NCBI GenBank assembly: GCA_018882645.1
Contig: VERM01000034.1
Span: 1 to 9,938, forward strand
DNA from: Ferruginibacter sp.
Lineage (GTDB): Bacteria; Bacteroidota; Bacteroidia; Chitinophagales; Chitinophagaceae
DNA: 9,938 nucleotides
Direction: 5' to 3'
The notes beneath the pieces were generated by a model, which was not told where the DNA came from, made no database searches, and was given only the letters and a program-made list of their open reading frames with translations. Made by a program: the position numbers and the translations under genes. How positions within the stretch are numbered: position 1 is the first letter of the stretch; each line of letters opens with the position of its first letter. This document shows positions 1-6,895 of the stretch, piece by piece.

Positions 1-831
1 GTGTTACCTTCTTCCACCAATCCAACCAGACCATATACTGTCAATACCATTGATGAACATCTTGACATGCTGATGATATGCCATCATCTGGATAAAAATG
101 TTCCGGAAGATGTATCTTTTGCCGACTCAAGAATCAGGCCCGAAACCATTGCAGCAGAAGACATACTGCATGACATGGGCGTATTTAGCATGATGAGCAG
201 CGATTCACAGGCAATGGGACGTGTAGGTGAAGTTATCACAAGAACATGGCAGACAGCTCATAAGATGAAAGTACAGAGAGGCGCACTGCCTGAAGATAAA
301 GACAATCACAATGATAATTTCAGAGTAAAAAGATATGTGGCCAAATATACCATCAATCCGGCCATATCGCATGGCATGAGCGAGCATATAGGATCCATAG
401 AAAGCGGCAAGCTAGCAGATATCGTTTTGTGGAAGCCGGCGATGTTTGGAGCAAAGCCTGAAATGATTATCAAGGGAGGAATGATTATCGGCGCAAAAAT
501 GGGCGATCCCAATGCTTCCATACCAACACCTCAACCGGTAATATACCGACATATGTTCGGCGCATACGGAAAAGCATTACACAAGACTTCCATCAGCTTT
601 GTATCAAAAATTTCTCTGGAGAAAAAAAATGTACAACAATATCATTTACAGAAACTGATTATTCCGGTAAAAAACTGCAGAAATATTTCAAAGAAAAATA
701 TGATTCATAATGATAAAACACCACTTATAGAAGTGAATCCTGAAAACTATGAAGTAAAAGTAGATGGCAAGCATATTACCTGCGAACCTTTATCTGTAGT
801 TCCTTTAGCTCAACGATATTTTTTATTTTAA
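1..831 (+). CDS. ureC: Urease subunit alpha (UreC), C-terminal half, 5' end cut by window edge
   Basis: Catalytic subunit of the cytoplasmic nickel enzyme urease, which hydrolyses urea to ammonia and carbamate. The 276 visible residues correspond to roughly residues 293-567 of Klebsiella UreC, so about half the gene lies upstream. The GTG at position 1 encodes an internal valine of the conserved LPSSTNP segment and is not a start. With an offset of 292 to Klebsiella numbering, the flap CHH motif (residues 27-29) supplies the catalytic His320 equivalent at H28, R44 matches Arg336, and D68 in [12 protein letters not shown] matches nickel ligand Asp360. The KYTINPA segment, the [10 protein letters not shown] segment and the terminal AQRYFLF are typical and intact. 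The stop is followed immediately by the ureE start (TAAATG), so the two are probably translationally coupled. Nothing suggests a pseudogene. The carbamylated lysine and the bis-His nickel ligands would lie outside the window. Confidence 0.97.
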   Translation: MLPSSTNPTRPYTVNTIDEHLDMLMICHHLDKNVPEDVSFADSRIRPETIAAEDILHDMGVFSMMSSDSQAMGRVGEVITRTWQTAHKMKVQRGALPEDKDNHNDNFRVKRYVAKYTINPAISHGMSEHIGSIESGKLADIVLWKPAMFGAKPEMIIKGGMIIGAKMGDPNASIPTPQPVIYRHMFGAYGKALHKTSISFVSKISLEKKNVQQYHLQKLIIPVKNCRNISKKNMIHNDKTPLIEVNPENYEVKVDGKHITCEPLSVVPLAQRYFLF

Positions 832-1335
832 ATGCTTATTCAACAAAAAATTGGCCATATTCAATCCTTTGACATCAATAATCGCCATATCGATTATCTA
901 ATGCTGGACTGGCATGAATGTCATAAAAGAATTTTACGAAAAAAAACCAACGGAGGCATAGAAGTGCTTTTTAAATCACTGAATGCAGATCCCAATCTCT
1001 CTGAAGGAGACGTGCTTTATCAAAATGAAGAATCTATTATTGTGATTAGCATAACTATTGTTGAAGCCTTGGTGATAATTCCAAAATCGTCTTTTGAGCT
1101 CGCTTCATTGTGCTATGAGATAGGCAACAAACACCTTGCGTTGTTTTATGAAAATGACACGCTGTTGATTCCATTTGAAATGCCACTTTTCAGACAATTG
1201 AGTGCACAAGGCTATGACGTCAGAAAAGAAGAAAGAAAATTATTGCAACAATTAAAAACAACTGTTCAGGGACACTCACATCAGGAAAGCTCCAGTCTAT
1301 TTTCTAAAATACTAAAACTGACCGCAAATGAATAA
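832..1335 (+). CDS. ureE: Urease accessory protein UreE (nickel metallochaperone)
   Basis: Cytoplasmic homodimeric metallochaperone that delivers Ni(II) to the UreG/UreF/UreD apparatus during urease maturation. At 167 residues it has the usual family length: an N-terminal peptide-binding beta domain (about 1-75) and a C-terminal metal-binding ferredoxin-like domain (about 76-145). The GNKHLALF stretch (residues 98-105) carries His101, the equivalent of the conserved dimer-interface nickel ligand in GNRH motifs. The C-terminal tail has only a short GHSH (147-150) and not the long His-rich tail of Klebsiella UreE, so little nickel storage is expected. The start abuts the ureC stop and no Shine-Dalgarno is visible. 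The 3' end overlaps ureF by 8 bp. The N-terminal half is divergent; identification rests on length, the GNKH motif and its position between ureC and ureF. Confidence 0.93.
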   Translation: MLIQQKIGHIQSFDINNRHIDYLMLDWHECHKRILRKKTNGGIEVLFKSLNADPNLSEGDVLYQNEESIIVISITIVEALVIIPKSSFELASLCYEIGNKHLALFYENDTLLIPFEMPLFRQLSAQGYDVRKEERKLLQQLKTTVQGHSHQESSSLFSKILKLTANE

Positions 1336-2014
1336 TATATTATTGGATTTGTTGCAACTCTGCGATTCAGCTTTACCAATAGGCGGATTCTCTCATTCCG
1401 CCGGACTTGAAACCTATGTGCAAAACGGGAAAGTAAACGATGAAACCACTGCAAAATACTTTCTTGAAGAAATGATTTCTAAAAATATTTTCTATAATGA
1501 TGCTGCATTTTTCTACAGAACATATGACGCTGCTGTGATAAATGATTTTAATGCGATAATATCCACAGACCATTTATGTAATGCCACAAAACTTCCGGAA
1601 GAGATCCGGTTGGCGAGCCATAAATTGAGCCTGCGTCTATTGAAAATATTTTGTCCTTTATACGATCAAACCATTGCGGAGGAATATTACAAAATGATTT
1701 TGTCAAAAAAAGCAAACGGTCATTATAGTATTGCCTTCGCTTTGGTGGCATATTCAATGAATATTTCTAAAAAAGATGCGCTGACCGGATTTTATTACAA
1801 TACAGCCTCAGGAATAGTTACCAATTCAGTAAAACTTATTCCACTGGGTCAGCAATCGGGACAAAAGATTTTATTTGAAATCAAACCACTCATCTCAAGA
1901 CTTGTTGATGAAGCCGACAGCGTTCCGGATGATATGATTGGATTATCATCGAGCGGATTTGATATTGCCTCCATGCAACACGAAAGATTATACTCAAGAT
2001 TATACATGTCATAA
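1328..2014 (+). CDS. ureF: Urease accessory protein UreF
   Basis: All-helical accessory protein that, with UreD and UreG, forms the pre-activation complex on apo-urease and is thought to gate GTP hydrolysis by UreG and nickel transfer. The 228-residue length fits the family. The N-terminal LLDLLQLCDSALPIGGFSHS segment (residues 5-24) is the UreF hallmark, followed by AGLETYVQNGKV. The central part has an ASHKLSLRLLKIF helix and a glycine-rich region around KKANGHYSIAFALVAYSM. SGIVTNSVKLIPLGQQSGQ is the conserved C-terminal segment. The ATG lies inside the last codons of ureE (8 bp overlap), so translation is likely coupled; ureG begins 6 bp after the stop. No frameshift or unusual composition is seen. 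Confidence 0.95.
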   Translation: MNNILLDLLQLCDSALPIGGFSHSAGLETYVQNGKVNDETTAKYFLEEMISKNIFYNDAAFFYRTYDAAVINDFNAIISTDHLCNATKLPEEIRLASHKLSLRLLKIFCPLYDQTIAEEYYKMILSKKANGHYSIAFALVAYSMNISKKDALTGFYYNTASGIVTNSVKLIPLGQQSGQKILFEIKPLISRLVDEADSVPDDMIGLSSSGFDIASMQHERLYSRLYMS

Positions 2015-2020
2015 TACCAT

Positions 2021-2659
2021 ATGGGAAACAGAAATTACATAAAAATTGGAGTAGCCGGTCCTGTGGGTTCGGGAAAAACGGCACTCATAGAAAGACTCAC
2101 GAGAATCATGCACAAAGATTACAGTCTTGGAGTAATCACCAACGACATCTATACGCGTGAAGATGCAGAGTTTCTTACCAAGAACAGCCTCCTTCCTCCC
2201 GAAAGAATAATCGGAGTGGAGACAGGAGGTTGTCCGCATACGGCTATCCGTGAGGATGCCAGCATGAATCTGGAAGCCGTAGATGAAATGGCAGGCCGCT
2301 TTCCGGATGTACAAATCATTTTCATTGAAAGCGGAGGAGATAATCTTTCAGCTACCTTCAGCCCTGATCTGGCAGACCTGAGCATATTCATTATTGATGT
2401 AGCTGAAGGTGATAAAATTCCGCGTAAAGGCGGACCCGGCATTACAAGAAGCGATTTGCTCATCATCAATAAAACGGATCTCGCTCCTTATGTCCATGCA
2501 GATCTTTCTGTTATGGAGAGAGATGCACGTACAATGAGAAACGGAAGACCATTTGTTTTTACCAATCTTTTTAAACTTGAAGGCATAGACGCAGTTATAG
2601 GATGGATAAAAAAATATGCTTTACTCGAAGACACCAAAGAACCCGAATTACTAAGATGA
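2021..2659 (+). CDS. ureG: Urease accessory protein UreG (SIMIBI-class GTPase)
   Basis: GTPase whose nucleotide cycle drives nickel insertion into urease; it receives Ni(II) from UreE and docks on UreF/UreD. The 212 residues contain all the expected motifs: Walker A GPVGSGKT (13-20), the ND-Y-T-EDAEFL segment after switch I (41-52), the [18 protein letters not shown] motif (66-83) with nickel-binding Cys71-Pro-His73, [17 protein letters not shown] (103-119), and the guanine-specificity motif NKTD (150-153). There is no N-terminal His-rich extension of the kind found in some homologues. It sits 6 bp after ureF, and its TGA overlaps the ureD ATG as ATGA, a typical coupling arrangement. This is the most conserved gene of the accessory set and the assignment is secure. 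Confidence 0.98.
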   Translation: MGNRNYIKIGVAGPVGSGKTALIERLTRIMHKDYSLGVITNDIYTREDAEFLTKNSLLPPERIIGVETGGCPHTAIREDASMNLEAVDEMAGRFPDVQIIFIESGGDNLSATFSPDLADLSIFIIDVAEGDKIPRKGGPGITRSDLLIINKTDLAPYVHADLSVMERDARTMRNGRPFVFTNLFKLEGIDAVIGWIKKYALLEDTKEPELLR

Positions 2660-3462
2660 ACGGAAGATTAGAAATACAAACTATATACAGGAATAACAAA
2701 ACTATTCTCAAAGACAGTTTTATGTCTCCGCCATTCAAACTGGCTGATATTACTGAAAACAAAAAATCATCCATGCTCGAATTGATGATGATGAGCTCTT
2801 CTCCGGGAACCCTGGACAAAGACAATCTTAATATTGATATACTGATTGATGAAAATTGCAGTGTTATATTAAGTACACAATCCTACCAACGGATATTCAA
2901 CATGAAGGACAGCGCGACACAGCATACAAATATCAAAATGAGGCAGAATGGTTTTTTAAGCCATATCCCCCACCCAACAGTGCCTCATAAAAACGCCAAT
3001 TATACAACAATCAACAACATATATCTTGAAAATAGCAGTACTCTTATCTGGGGTGAATTGCTTACCTGTGGAAGAAAACTGAATAACGAAATATTTCTTT
3101 TCAATAAAATGCACAGTATAACAAATGTATATTGTGAGAACAACCTCATCATCAGAGAAAACTTACTGATGGAACCATCCACAATGAATTTGTCAGCAAT
3201 CGGGCAATTGGAAGGATACACGCATCAGGCGAGTCTGATTTGCTTCAATAATAAAATGGATAATGAAGAAACAAAGAACAGCGTTTATGAATTATTGAAT
3301 GCTCATACCGAAATAAAATTCGGCATCAGCAATGCCACAGCGCATTCAATCAAAGTAAGAATACTTGGTCGCCATGCGGAAGAATTATTCGATATATTGA
3401 ATAAGATAAACAAACTGCTTACCGTATCAACGATTACCGATAAAAACAAATCACTTGTCTGA
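2656..3462 (+). CDS. ureD: Urease accessory protein UreD (UreH)
   Basis: Scaffold protein that binds apo-urease first and recruits UreF and UreG; it has been proposed to provide a channel for nickel to the active site. I chose the ATG at 2656 because it forms an ATGA overlap with the ureG stop and gives 268 residues, the family length. An in-frame ATG at 2602 would add 18 basic residues read entirely within ureG. Family-like segments are [13 protein letters not shown] near the N-terminus, the beta-strand segment [15 protein letters not shown], the PHPTVPH stretch, and [19 protein letters not shown], which corresponds to the conserved WGE...R region. UreD is weakly conserved, and this copy is recognisable mainly by these blocks and by position. 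The 3' end overlaps the next gene by 8 bp. Confidence 0.92.
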   Translation: MNGRLEIQTIYRNNKTILKDSFMSPPFKLADITENKKSSMLELMMMSSSPGTLDKDNLNIDILIDENCSVILSTQSYQRIFNMKDSATQHTNIKMRQNGFLSHIPHPTVPHKNANYTTINNIYLENSSTLIWGELLTCGRKLNNEIFLFNKMHSITNVYCENNLIIRENLLMEPSTMNLSAIGQLEGYTHQASLICFNNKMDNEETKNSVYELLNAHTEIKFGISNATAHSIKVRILGRHAEELFDILNKINKLLTVSTITDKNKSLV

Positions 3463-4153
3463 CATTAATATCCTGCTGATATCTACCATTGGTATCGCTG
3501 TAATTCACACGATAACAGGCCCTGATCACTATATTCCATTTATTGCCTTATCTAAATCAAAAAAATGGAGCATCAGCAAAACGATTGGCTGGACCTTGGT
3601 TTGTGGAAGCGGTCATGTACTGAGTTCGGTTGTATTGGGTTTAGGTGGCGCTTCTATTGGATGGGGAATCGACAAATTAACTACTATTGAAAATCAGAGA
3701 GGAAGCATTGCCGCATGGGGATTGTTGATATTTGGTTGTCTTTATTTTATCTGGGGAATCTTCAATGCCTATCGAAATAAAACACACAAACATTTTGATG
3801 CAGATAATGAAGGCAACATGTTTGTATATGAACACAAGCATTCCAGTTATGCTGCACCCATAAAAAAATTCAAGGTAACACCCTGGGTGATTTTTATCAT
3901 TTTCCTGCTTGGGCCATGCGAACCCATGATTCCGCTTTTATTTGCTCCGGCAGTAAACCATAATATTATAAACCTAATAACACTCATTTTGATTTACACC
4001 TGCTTCACCCTGATATCAATGGTAATGATGGTTCTGTTGGGATATTGGGGAATAGCATTTGCTGATACAAAAAAAATGGAGCGTTACATGCATGTCCTTG
4101 CAGGTCTGACACTGATTATCTGCGGAGCGGGCATGTTGTTTTGGGAATGGTAG
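3455..4153 (+). CDS. UreH/NicO-like membrane protein, probable nickel permease of the urease operon
   Basis: Polytopic inner-membrane protein of 232 residues with about six hydrophobic segments (roughly 5-32, 43-70, 85-105, 142-167, 170-202, 210-231). Near the N-terminus, HTITGPDHYIPF (18-29) resembles the histidine/aspartate signature of nickel/cobalt permeases, but with five rather than four residues between His and Asp-His. A hydrophilic loop at about 107-133 is rich in histidine (THKHF and YEHKHSSY), and GPCEPMIPLLFAP (153-165) is a conserved-looking membrane motif of UreH-domain/TauE-like transporters. Its place as last gene of the urease operon, overlapping ureD by 8 bp, suggests nickel uptake for urease. 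The start is a TTG; no in-frame ATG occurs before residue 122, so TTG is the best choice. Substrate is inferred and not shown directly; another metal is possible. Confidence 0.8.
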   Translation: MSDINILLISTIGIAVIHTITGPDHYIPFIALSKSKKWSISKTIGWTLVCGSGHVLSSVVLGLGGASIGWGIDKLTTIENQRGSIAAWGLLIFGCLYFIWGIFNAYRNKTHKHFDADNEGNMFVYEHKHSSYAAPIKKFKVTPWVIFIIFLLGPCEPMIPLLFAPAVNHNIINLITLILIYTCFTLISMVMMVLLGYWGIAFADTKKMERYMHVLAGLTLIICGAGMLFWEW

Positions 4154-4192
4154 AATTTCTATTGTCATCCATAATCATAATTATAACAATCT

Positions 4193-5704
4193 CTAACCCT
4201 CATTCTCCTCCTCGGAGGGAGGATTCAACAATTCAGGAAGTGGCTGCTGATTTTCTACTGCGGGCAATGATTCTACATTACGCAACTGACGATTGATAGC
4301 TCTTGTTCTCGTGCCCACAACGTCATCGAGCTGACCGAGGCCGGTTTGAATATTTTTTTGTGCTTTTTCCAACAAACCGCCGAATGTTTCAAATTCTTTT
4401 TTAACAGAAGCCAAAACCTTCCATACTTCACTGCTTCTTTTTTGTAATGCCAATGTCCTGAAGCCCATCTGCAGGCTGTTTAAAATAGCCATAAGCGTAG
4501 TTGGACCCGCAACCGTAATTTTAAATTCCGTTCTCAATTGATCTATCAGTGCGCTTCTTCGAATCACCTCTGCATAAATGCTTTCAAATGGAAGGAAAAG
4601 AATGGCAAAATCAGTTGTATGTGGCGGATCTATATATTTATCGCGAATATCTTTTGCCATCTTTTTGATGGTGGCCTCCAGATTTTTGCTGGCATTTTCT
4701 ATCTCATCGGGATTGGCTGATTCATACGCAGCCAACAAATACTCATAAGTGTCTTTGGGAAATTTAGCATCTATAGGCAAATAAACCACACCTGCTTCAT
4801 CTTCACTTCTTCCCGGCAATTTGATGGCAAATTCAACTGAATCATTACTGCCTTTTTTGGTGCGTATGTTCGCTTCGTATTGATTGGGTGCGAGGATCTG
4901 CTCTAAGAGCAATGCAAGCTGAACCTCCCCTACACCGCCTCTCAGTTTGACGTTGCTCAACACTTTTTTTAATCCGCCTACATCTGTAGCAATGTTCTGC
5001 ATTTCACCCAACCCCTTTTGCACTTCAATCAATTGCTTACCAACCGTATCGAAACTCTGTCCCAATCTATCGCTCAATGTTTTTTCCAATTTCTCTTCCA
5101 CAGTACCTCGGATAGTTTCAAGTTTGGATTCCGTACTCTTTAAAAGATCATTTTGTTTATTGTCCATCTGACTGAATCTCTCGCGAAGCAAGTCATTTAG
5201 CGACTGGATGTTTTTGTCAAGCGTTAATTGAAATCCCTGAAATGCCTGTGCCATGCCATCGCGAAGAAGTCGACTGTCCTCTTTCAACTGTGCCTGTATT
5301 TTATCCCACTGCGTCGTATTTGCAAGCGTAAAGTCGTTGATGGTTTTAACCAACTCTATTCTGTTGACACGGTTGTTTTCATCAATTTTATCAATCAACG
5401 CAGTCATTTTTTCCTCAAAGGTTTTATTGATGTCTTTAAGTATCAGCTGACTTTGGTCAGATATCGTTTTTATGCTGCCACTCAGCTCTTCCCGATTGGC
5501 CTTTGACAAGTTGGAGTTCTCTTCTCTGTTAATTTTGAAATCTTCTTTGAGGTTGGATTCAATTTTAGAAAGACTGGATTGCAACTCGTTCAGCTTGCTC
5601 TGCAATGTTGCTGTATCACCGGATGGTTTTCCACGAAAGGTCAGAATAAGTACTATCGCCAGCAGTACCAATACACAGGTTATGATCAACAAAATAAGTT
5701 CCAT
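4193..5704 (-). CDS. rmuC: DNA recombination protein RmuC homologue
   Basis: RmuC-family protein (503 residues; E. coli RmuC is about 475). In E. coli, loss of RmuC raises inversion between short inverted repeats, hence the 'recombination-limiting' role; the biochemical activity is not settled, but the core domain is related to PD-(D/E)XK nucleases. Visible features are an N-terminal membrane anchor (residues 2-23), a long coiled-coil region rich in K, E, Q and N (about 32-240), and the RmuC domain (about 245-455). The domain includes GGVGEVQLALLLEQIL (256-271), E291, and the PIDAKFP motif (310-316) with Asp312 and Lys314 as the likely nuclease-like residues. LPFESIYAE and GPTTLMAILNSLQMGFR follow. 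The acidic proline-rich tail is non-conserved. It lies 127 bp downstream of the alkB-like gene on the same strand and converges with the urease operon. Confidence 0.95.
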   Translation of the reverse strand: MELILLIITCVLVLLAIVLILTFRGKPSGDTATLQSKLNELQSSLSKIESNLKEDFKINREENSNLSKANREELSGSIKTISDQSQLILKDINKTFEEKMTALIDKIDENNRVNRIELVKTINDFTLANTTQWDKIQAQLKEDSRLLRDGMAQAFQGFQLTLDKNIQSLNDLLRERFSQMDNKQNDLLKSTESKLETIRGTVEEKLEKTLSDRLGQSFDTVGKQLIEVQKGLGEMQNIATDVGGLKKVLSNVKLRGGVGEVQLALLLEQILAPNQYEANIRTKKGSNDSVEFAIKLPGRSEDEAGVVYLPIDAKFPKDTYEYLLAAYESANPDEIENASKNLEATIKKMAKDIRDKYIDPPHTTDFAILFLPFESIYAEVIRRSALIDQLRTEFKITVAGPTTLMAILNSLQMGFRTLALQKRSSEVWKVLASVKKEFETFGGLLEKAQKNIQTGLGQLDDVVGTRTRAINRQLRNVESLPAVENQQPLPELLNPPSEEENEG

Positions 5705-5720
5705 GATTTTGTAATTTGGA

Positions 5721-5734
5721 ATGTAATATTACAT
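5721..5734. promoter_or_regulatory. Perfect 14-bp palindrome upstream of rmuC (possible operator)
   Basis: The sequence ATGTAATATTACAT is its own reverse complement and ends 16 bp before the rmuC start codon. On the minus strand it is immediately preceded by a TTTG, which resembles the -33 element of Bacteroidota promoters, but no convincing TAnnTTTG -7 element follows. A dimeric regulator site is possible. In AT-rich intergenic DNA a chance palindrome cannot be excluded. Confidence 0.3.
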
Positions 5735-5785
5735 CAAAAATTCGGCTAATGGAAGTCAGAAAATATTTGGATTGAAAAATTTAAA

Positions 5786-5824
5786 GAGTTAACGCCAATG
5801 GCAAGCCCTATAGTATTTTAACTC
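5786..5824 (-). terminator. Weak candidate intrinsic terminator after the alkB-like gene
   Basis: Read on the minus strand, 7 bp after the alkB-like stop there is GAGTTAA (5824-5818), and its complement TTAACTC lies at 5792-5786, followed directly by TTTAAATTTTT. The stem is AT-rich and the loop is about 25 nt, partly filled by a short GCC/GGC pairing. The run of T after the dyad is what suggests termination between the alkB-like gene and rmuC; the low stability makes this only a tentative call. Confidence 0.25.
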
Positions 5825-5831
5825 CTTGATT

Positions 5832-6464
5832 TCAATGAATAACCCTGAAAGTCAAATTGATTCTGGGTCCTAATGTACGGGTGGTTTTGGGAATTTGATG
5901 TTGCCAAAAATGCTGTGTTGTTCCCTTCATTAACAAAAATGATCCGTTTGTCAGCGGAATATCCACTCTTTTGATTTCTTTTCTTTTCAGATGTCTCAAT
6001 TGAAATGGCCTGGTCTCTCCAAAGCTGACAGAACCGATTACAGGATTTTGTCCAAGTTCTTTTTCATCATCCGCATGCCATCCCATACTGTCTTTACCAT
6101 CTCGATAATAATTCAACAAAACACTGGTGAAAGAAACTTTGGCCGCAGCCTCTATTCTTGATTTAATAAAGAGTAAGTCTTCATTCCACGGATTGGGATT
6201 CAATTGGAGCCCTGAATACGCATAAGGCTTTTGTGCATCGCCATAATAGGCGGTCAGTCTGGGTTGATTTAAAATTCTTCCAAACATTCGAATGTCATAT
6301 TGTTGCCAGCTGATCTTGTCCAGCAGATTTTGAAACAACATTTTACTTTCAGATGTGGAAAAAAAATCATCGTATAAGCTAATGTCTGCATCGGGCAAAT
6401 CAAATATCACAGGCTCTTGTCTGAAAGAAAAAACTCCTTCGCCTTCGTTATCACATGGATTCAT
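5832..6464 (-). CDS. AlkB-like 2-oxoglutarate/Fe(II)-dependent dioxygenase (DNA alkylation repair)
   Basis: Probable oxidative DNA/RNA demethylase that removes N1-methyladenine and N3-methylcytosine type lesions. The 210 residues align best, by eye, with the ALKBH2/ALKBH3-like bacterial branch. A substrate-recognition lid region (about 55-95) contains QPRLTAYYGD and a YSGLQLNPNPW segment. The double-stranded beta-helix follows, with iron ligands His130 and Asp132 in MGWHADDE and His189 in FWQHQIPK, and the 2-oxoglutarate-binding RINLTFR motif (Arg201 and Arg207). FNSVLLNYYRDG-like sequence precedes the first ligand, as is usual. All catalytic residues are present. Only one N-terminal ATG is available. 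It lies 86 bp downstream of the DUF2805 gene on the same strand, extending the photolyase cluster into a broader DNA-damage-reversal cluster. Confidence 0.93.
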   Translation of the reverse strand: MNPCDNEGEGVFSFRQEPVIFDLPDADISLYDDFFSTSESKMLFQNLLDKISWQQYDIRMFGRILNQPRLTAYYGDAQKPYAYSGLQLNPNPWNEDLLFIKSRIEAAAKVSFTSVLLNYYRDGKDSMGWHADDEKELGQNPVIGSVSFGETRPFQLRHLKRKEIKRVDIPLTNGSFLLMKGTTQHFWQHQIPKTTRTLGPRINLTFRVIH

Positions 6465-6513
6465 GAAGTGATTGATTTAAGAGATGTTTGCCAATTTGAT
6501 TTCTATGTGACTA

Positions 6514-6534
6514 AAATTAAACAGGATTTAATTT
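6514..6534. repeat. 8-bp inverted repeat between the DUF2805 and alkB-like genes
   Basis: AAATTAAA (6514-6521) and TTTAATTT (6527-6534) form a perfect dyad around a 5-nt loop (CAGGA on the plus strand). It begins 17 bp after the DUF2805 stop in the minus orientation. The stem contains no G or C and no clear T-tract follows, so it could be a weak transcription attenuator separating the photolyase module from the alkB-like gene, or a chance dyad in AT-rich DNA. Confidence 0.3.
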
Positions 6535-6550
6535 GTAAATGCACAGTTAA

Positions 6551-6895
6551 TCATCTTTTTGAAATTTTATTACCAGTATTACGCTGTCTCGTGCATTTGA
6601 AGCGATTGACTGTTTTATCTCTCAATAAACCATGTTTTGTTTTACGTGACTTCATTCGTTTTCGCCACATCCTGAAGCTGGATGACAAAGAATGGCTTCT
6701 CATAAAATCAATCACATCCTTTTCTTTAAGTCCAAATTGAAATTCAATGGCTTCAAAAGGGGTTCTATCCTCCCAGGCCATCTGAATGATTCTGTCTTTA
6801 TCTGATTCTGAAAAGATACGCTCTGGGATTCGATCGGGATGAGTCAAAATTTTTATGTTATCAGAAGTTTCTTCAGTTGAAACAGACGTCTTCAT
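6551..6895 (-). CDS. DUF2805 / TIGR03643 family small protein, function unknown
   Basis: Small basic protein of 114 residues from the chosen start. The family core is clear: SESDKDRIIQMAWEDRTPFE, then EAIEFQFGLKEKDVIDFMRS, then SFRMWRKRMKSRKTKH, matching DUF2805 (TIGR03643) as I know it. The middle segment reads like a helix-turn-helix (helix, FGL turn, helix) and is followed by a strongly basic Arg/Lys/Trp stretch, so nucleic-acid binding is a reasonable inference, not a known function. The ATG at 6895 forms an ATGA overlap with the DASH stop; an in-frame ATG at 6925 would add 10 residues (MAEQKSNIRN) within the DASH coding region and is the alternative start. The C-terminal tail after RKTKH is lysine/arginine-rich and variable. 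It is the last gene of the tightly coupled photolyase module. Confidence 0.88.
   Translation of the reverse strand: MKTSVSTEETSDNIKILTHPDRIPERIFSESDKDRIIQMAWEDRTPFEAIEFQFGLKEKDVIDFMRSHSLSSSFRMWRKRMKSRKTKHGLLRDKTVNRFKCTRQRNTGNKISKR

Noticed and set aside
1..3. GTG at the first base as a start codon for the ureC fragment
   Set aside because: It encodes the valine within a conserved internal UreC segment; the gene simply runs in from outside the window.
2602..2655. N-terminal extension of UreD from the ATG at 2602
   Set aside because: It lies entirely in ureG, and the ATGA overlap at 2656 gives the normal family length.
4161..4190. Interrupted dyad (ATTGT...ACAAT around ATAAT...ATTAT) between the convergent permease and rmuC genes, as a bidirectional terminator
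   Set aside because: The pairings are only 5 bp each, almost without G/C, and are interrupted; there is no T-tract. Not enough for a terminator call.
6417..6740. Plus-strand open frame of 107 codons across the alkB-like/DUF2805 gap
   Set aside because: It is antisense to two convincingly identified genes, and its translation resembles no family and has no domain features.
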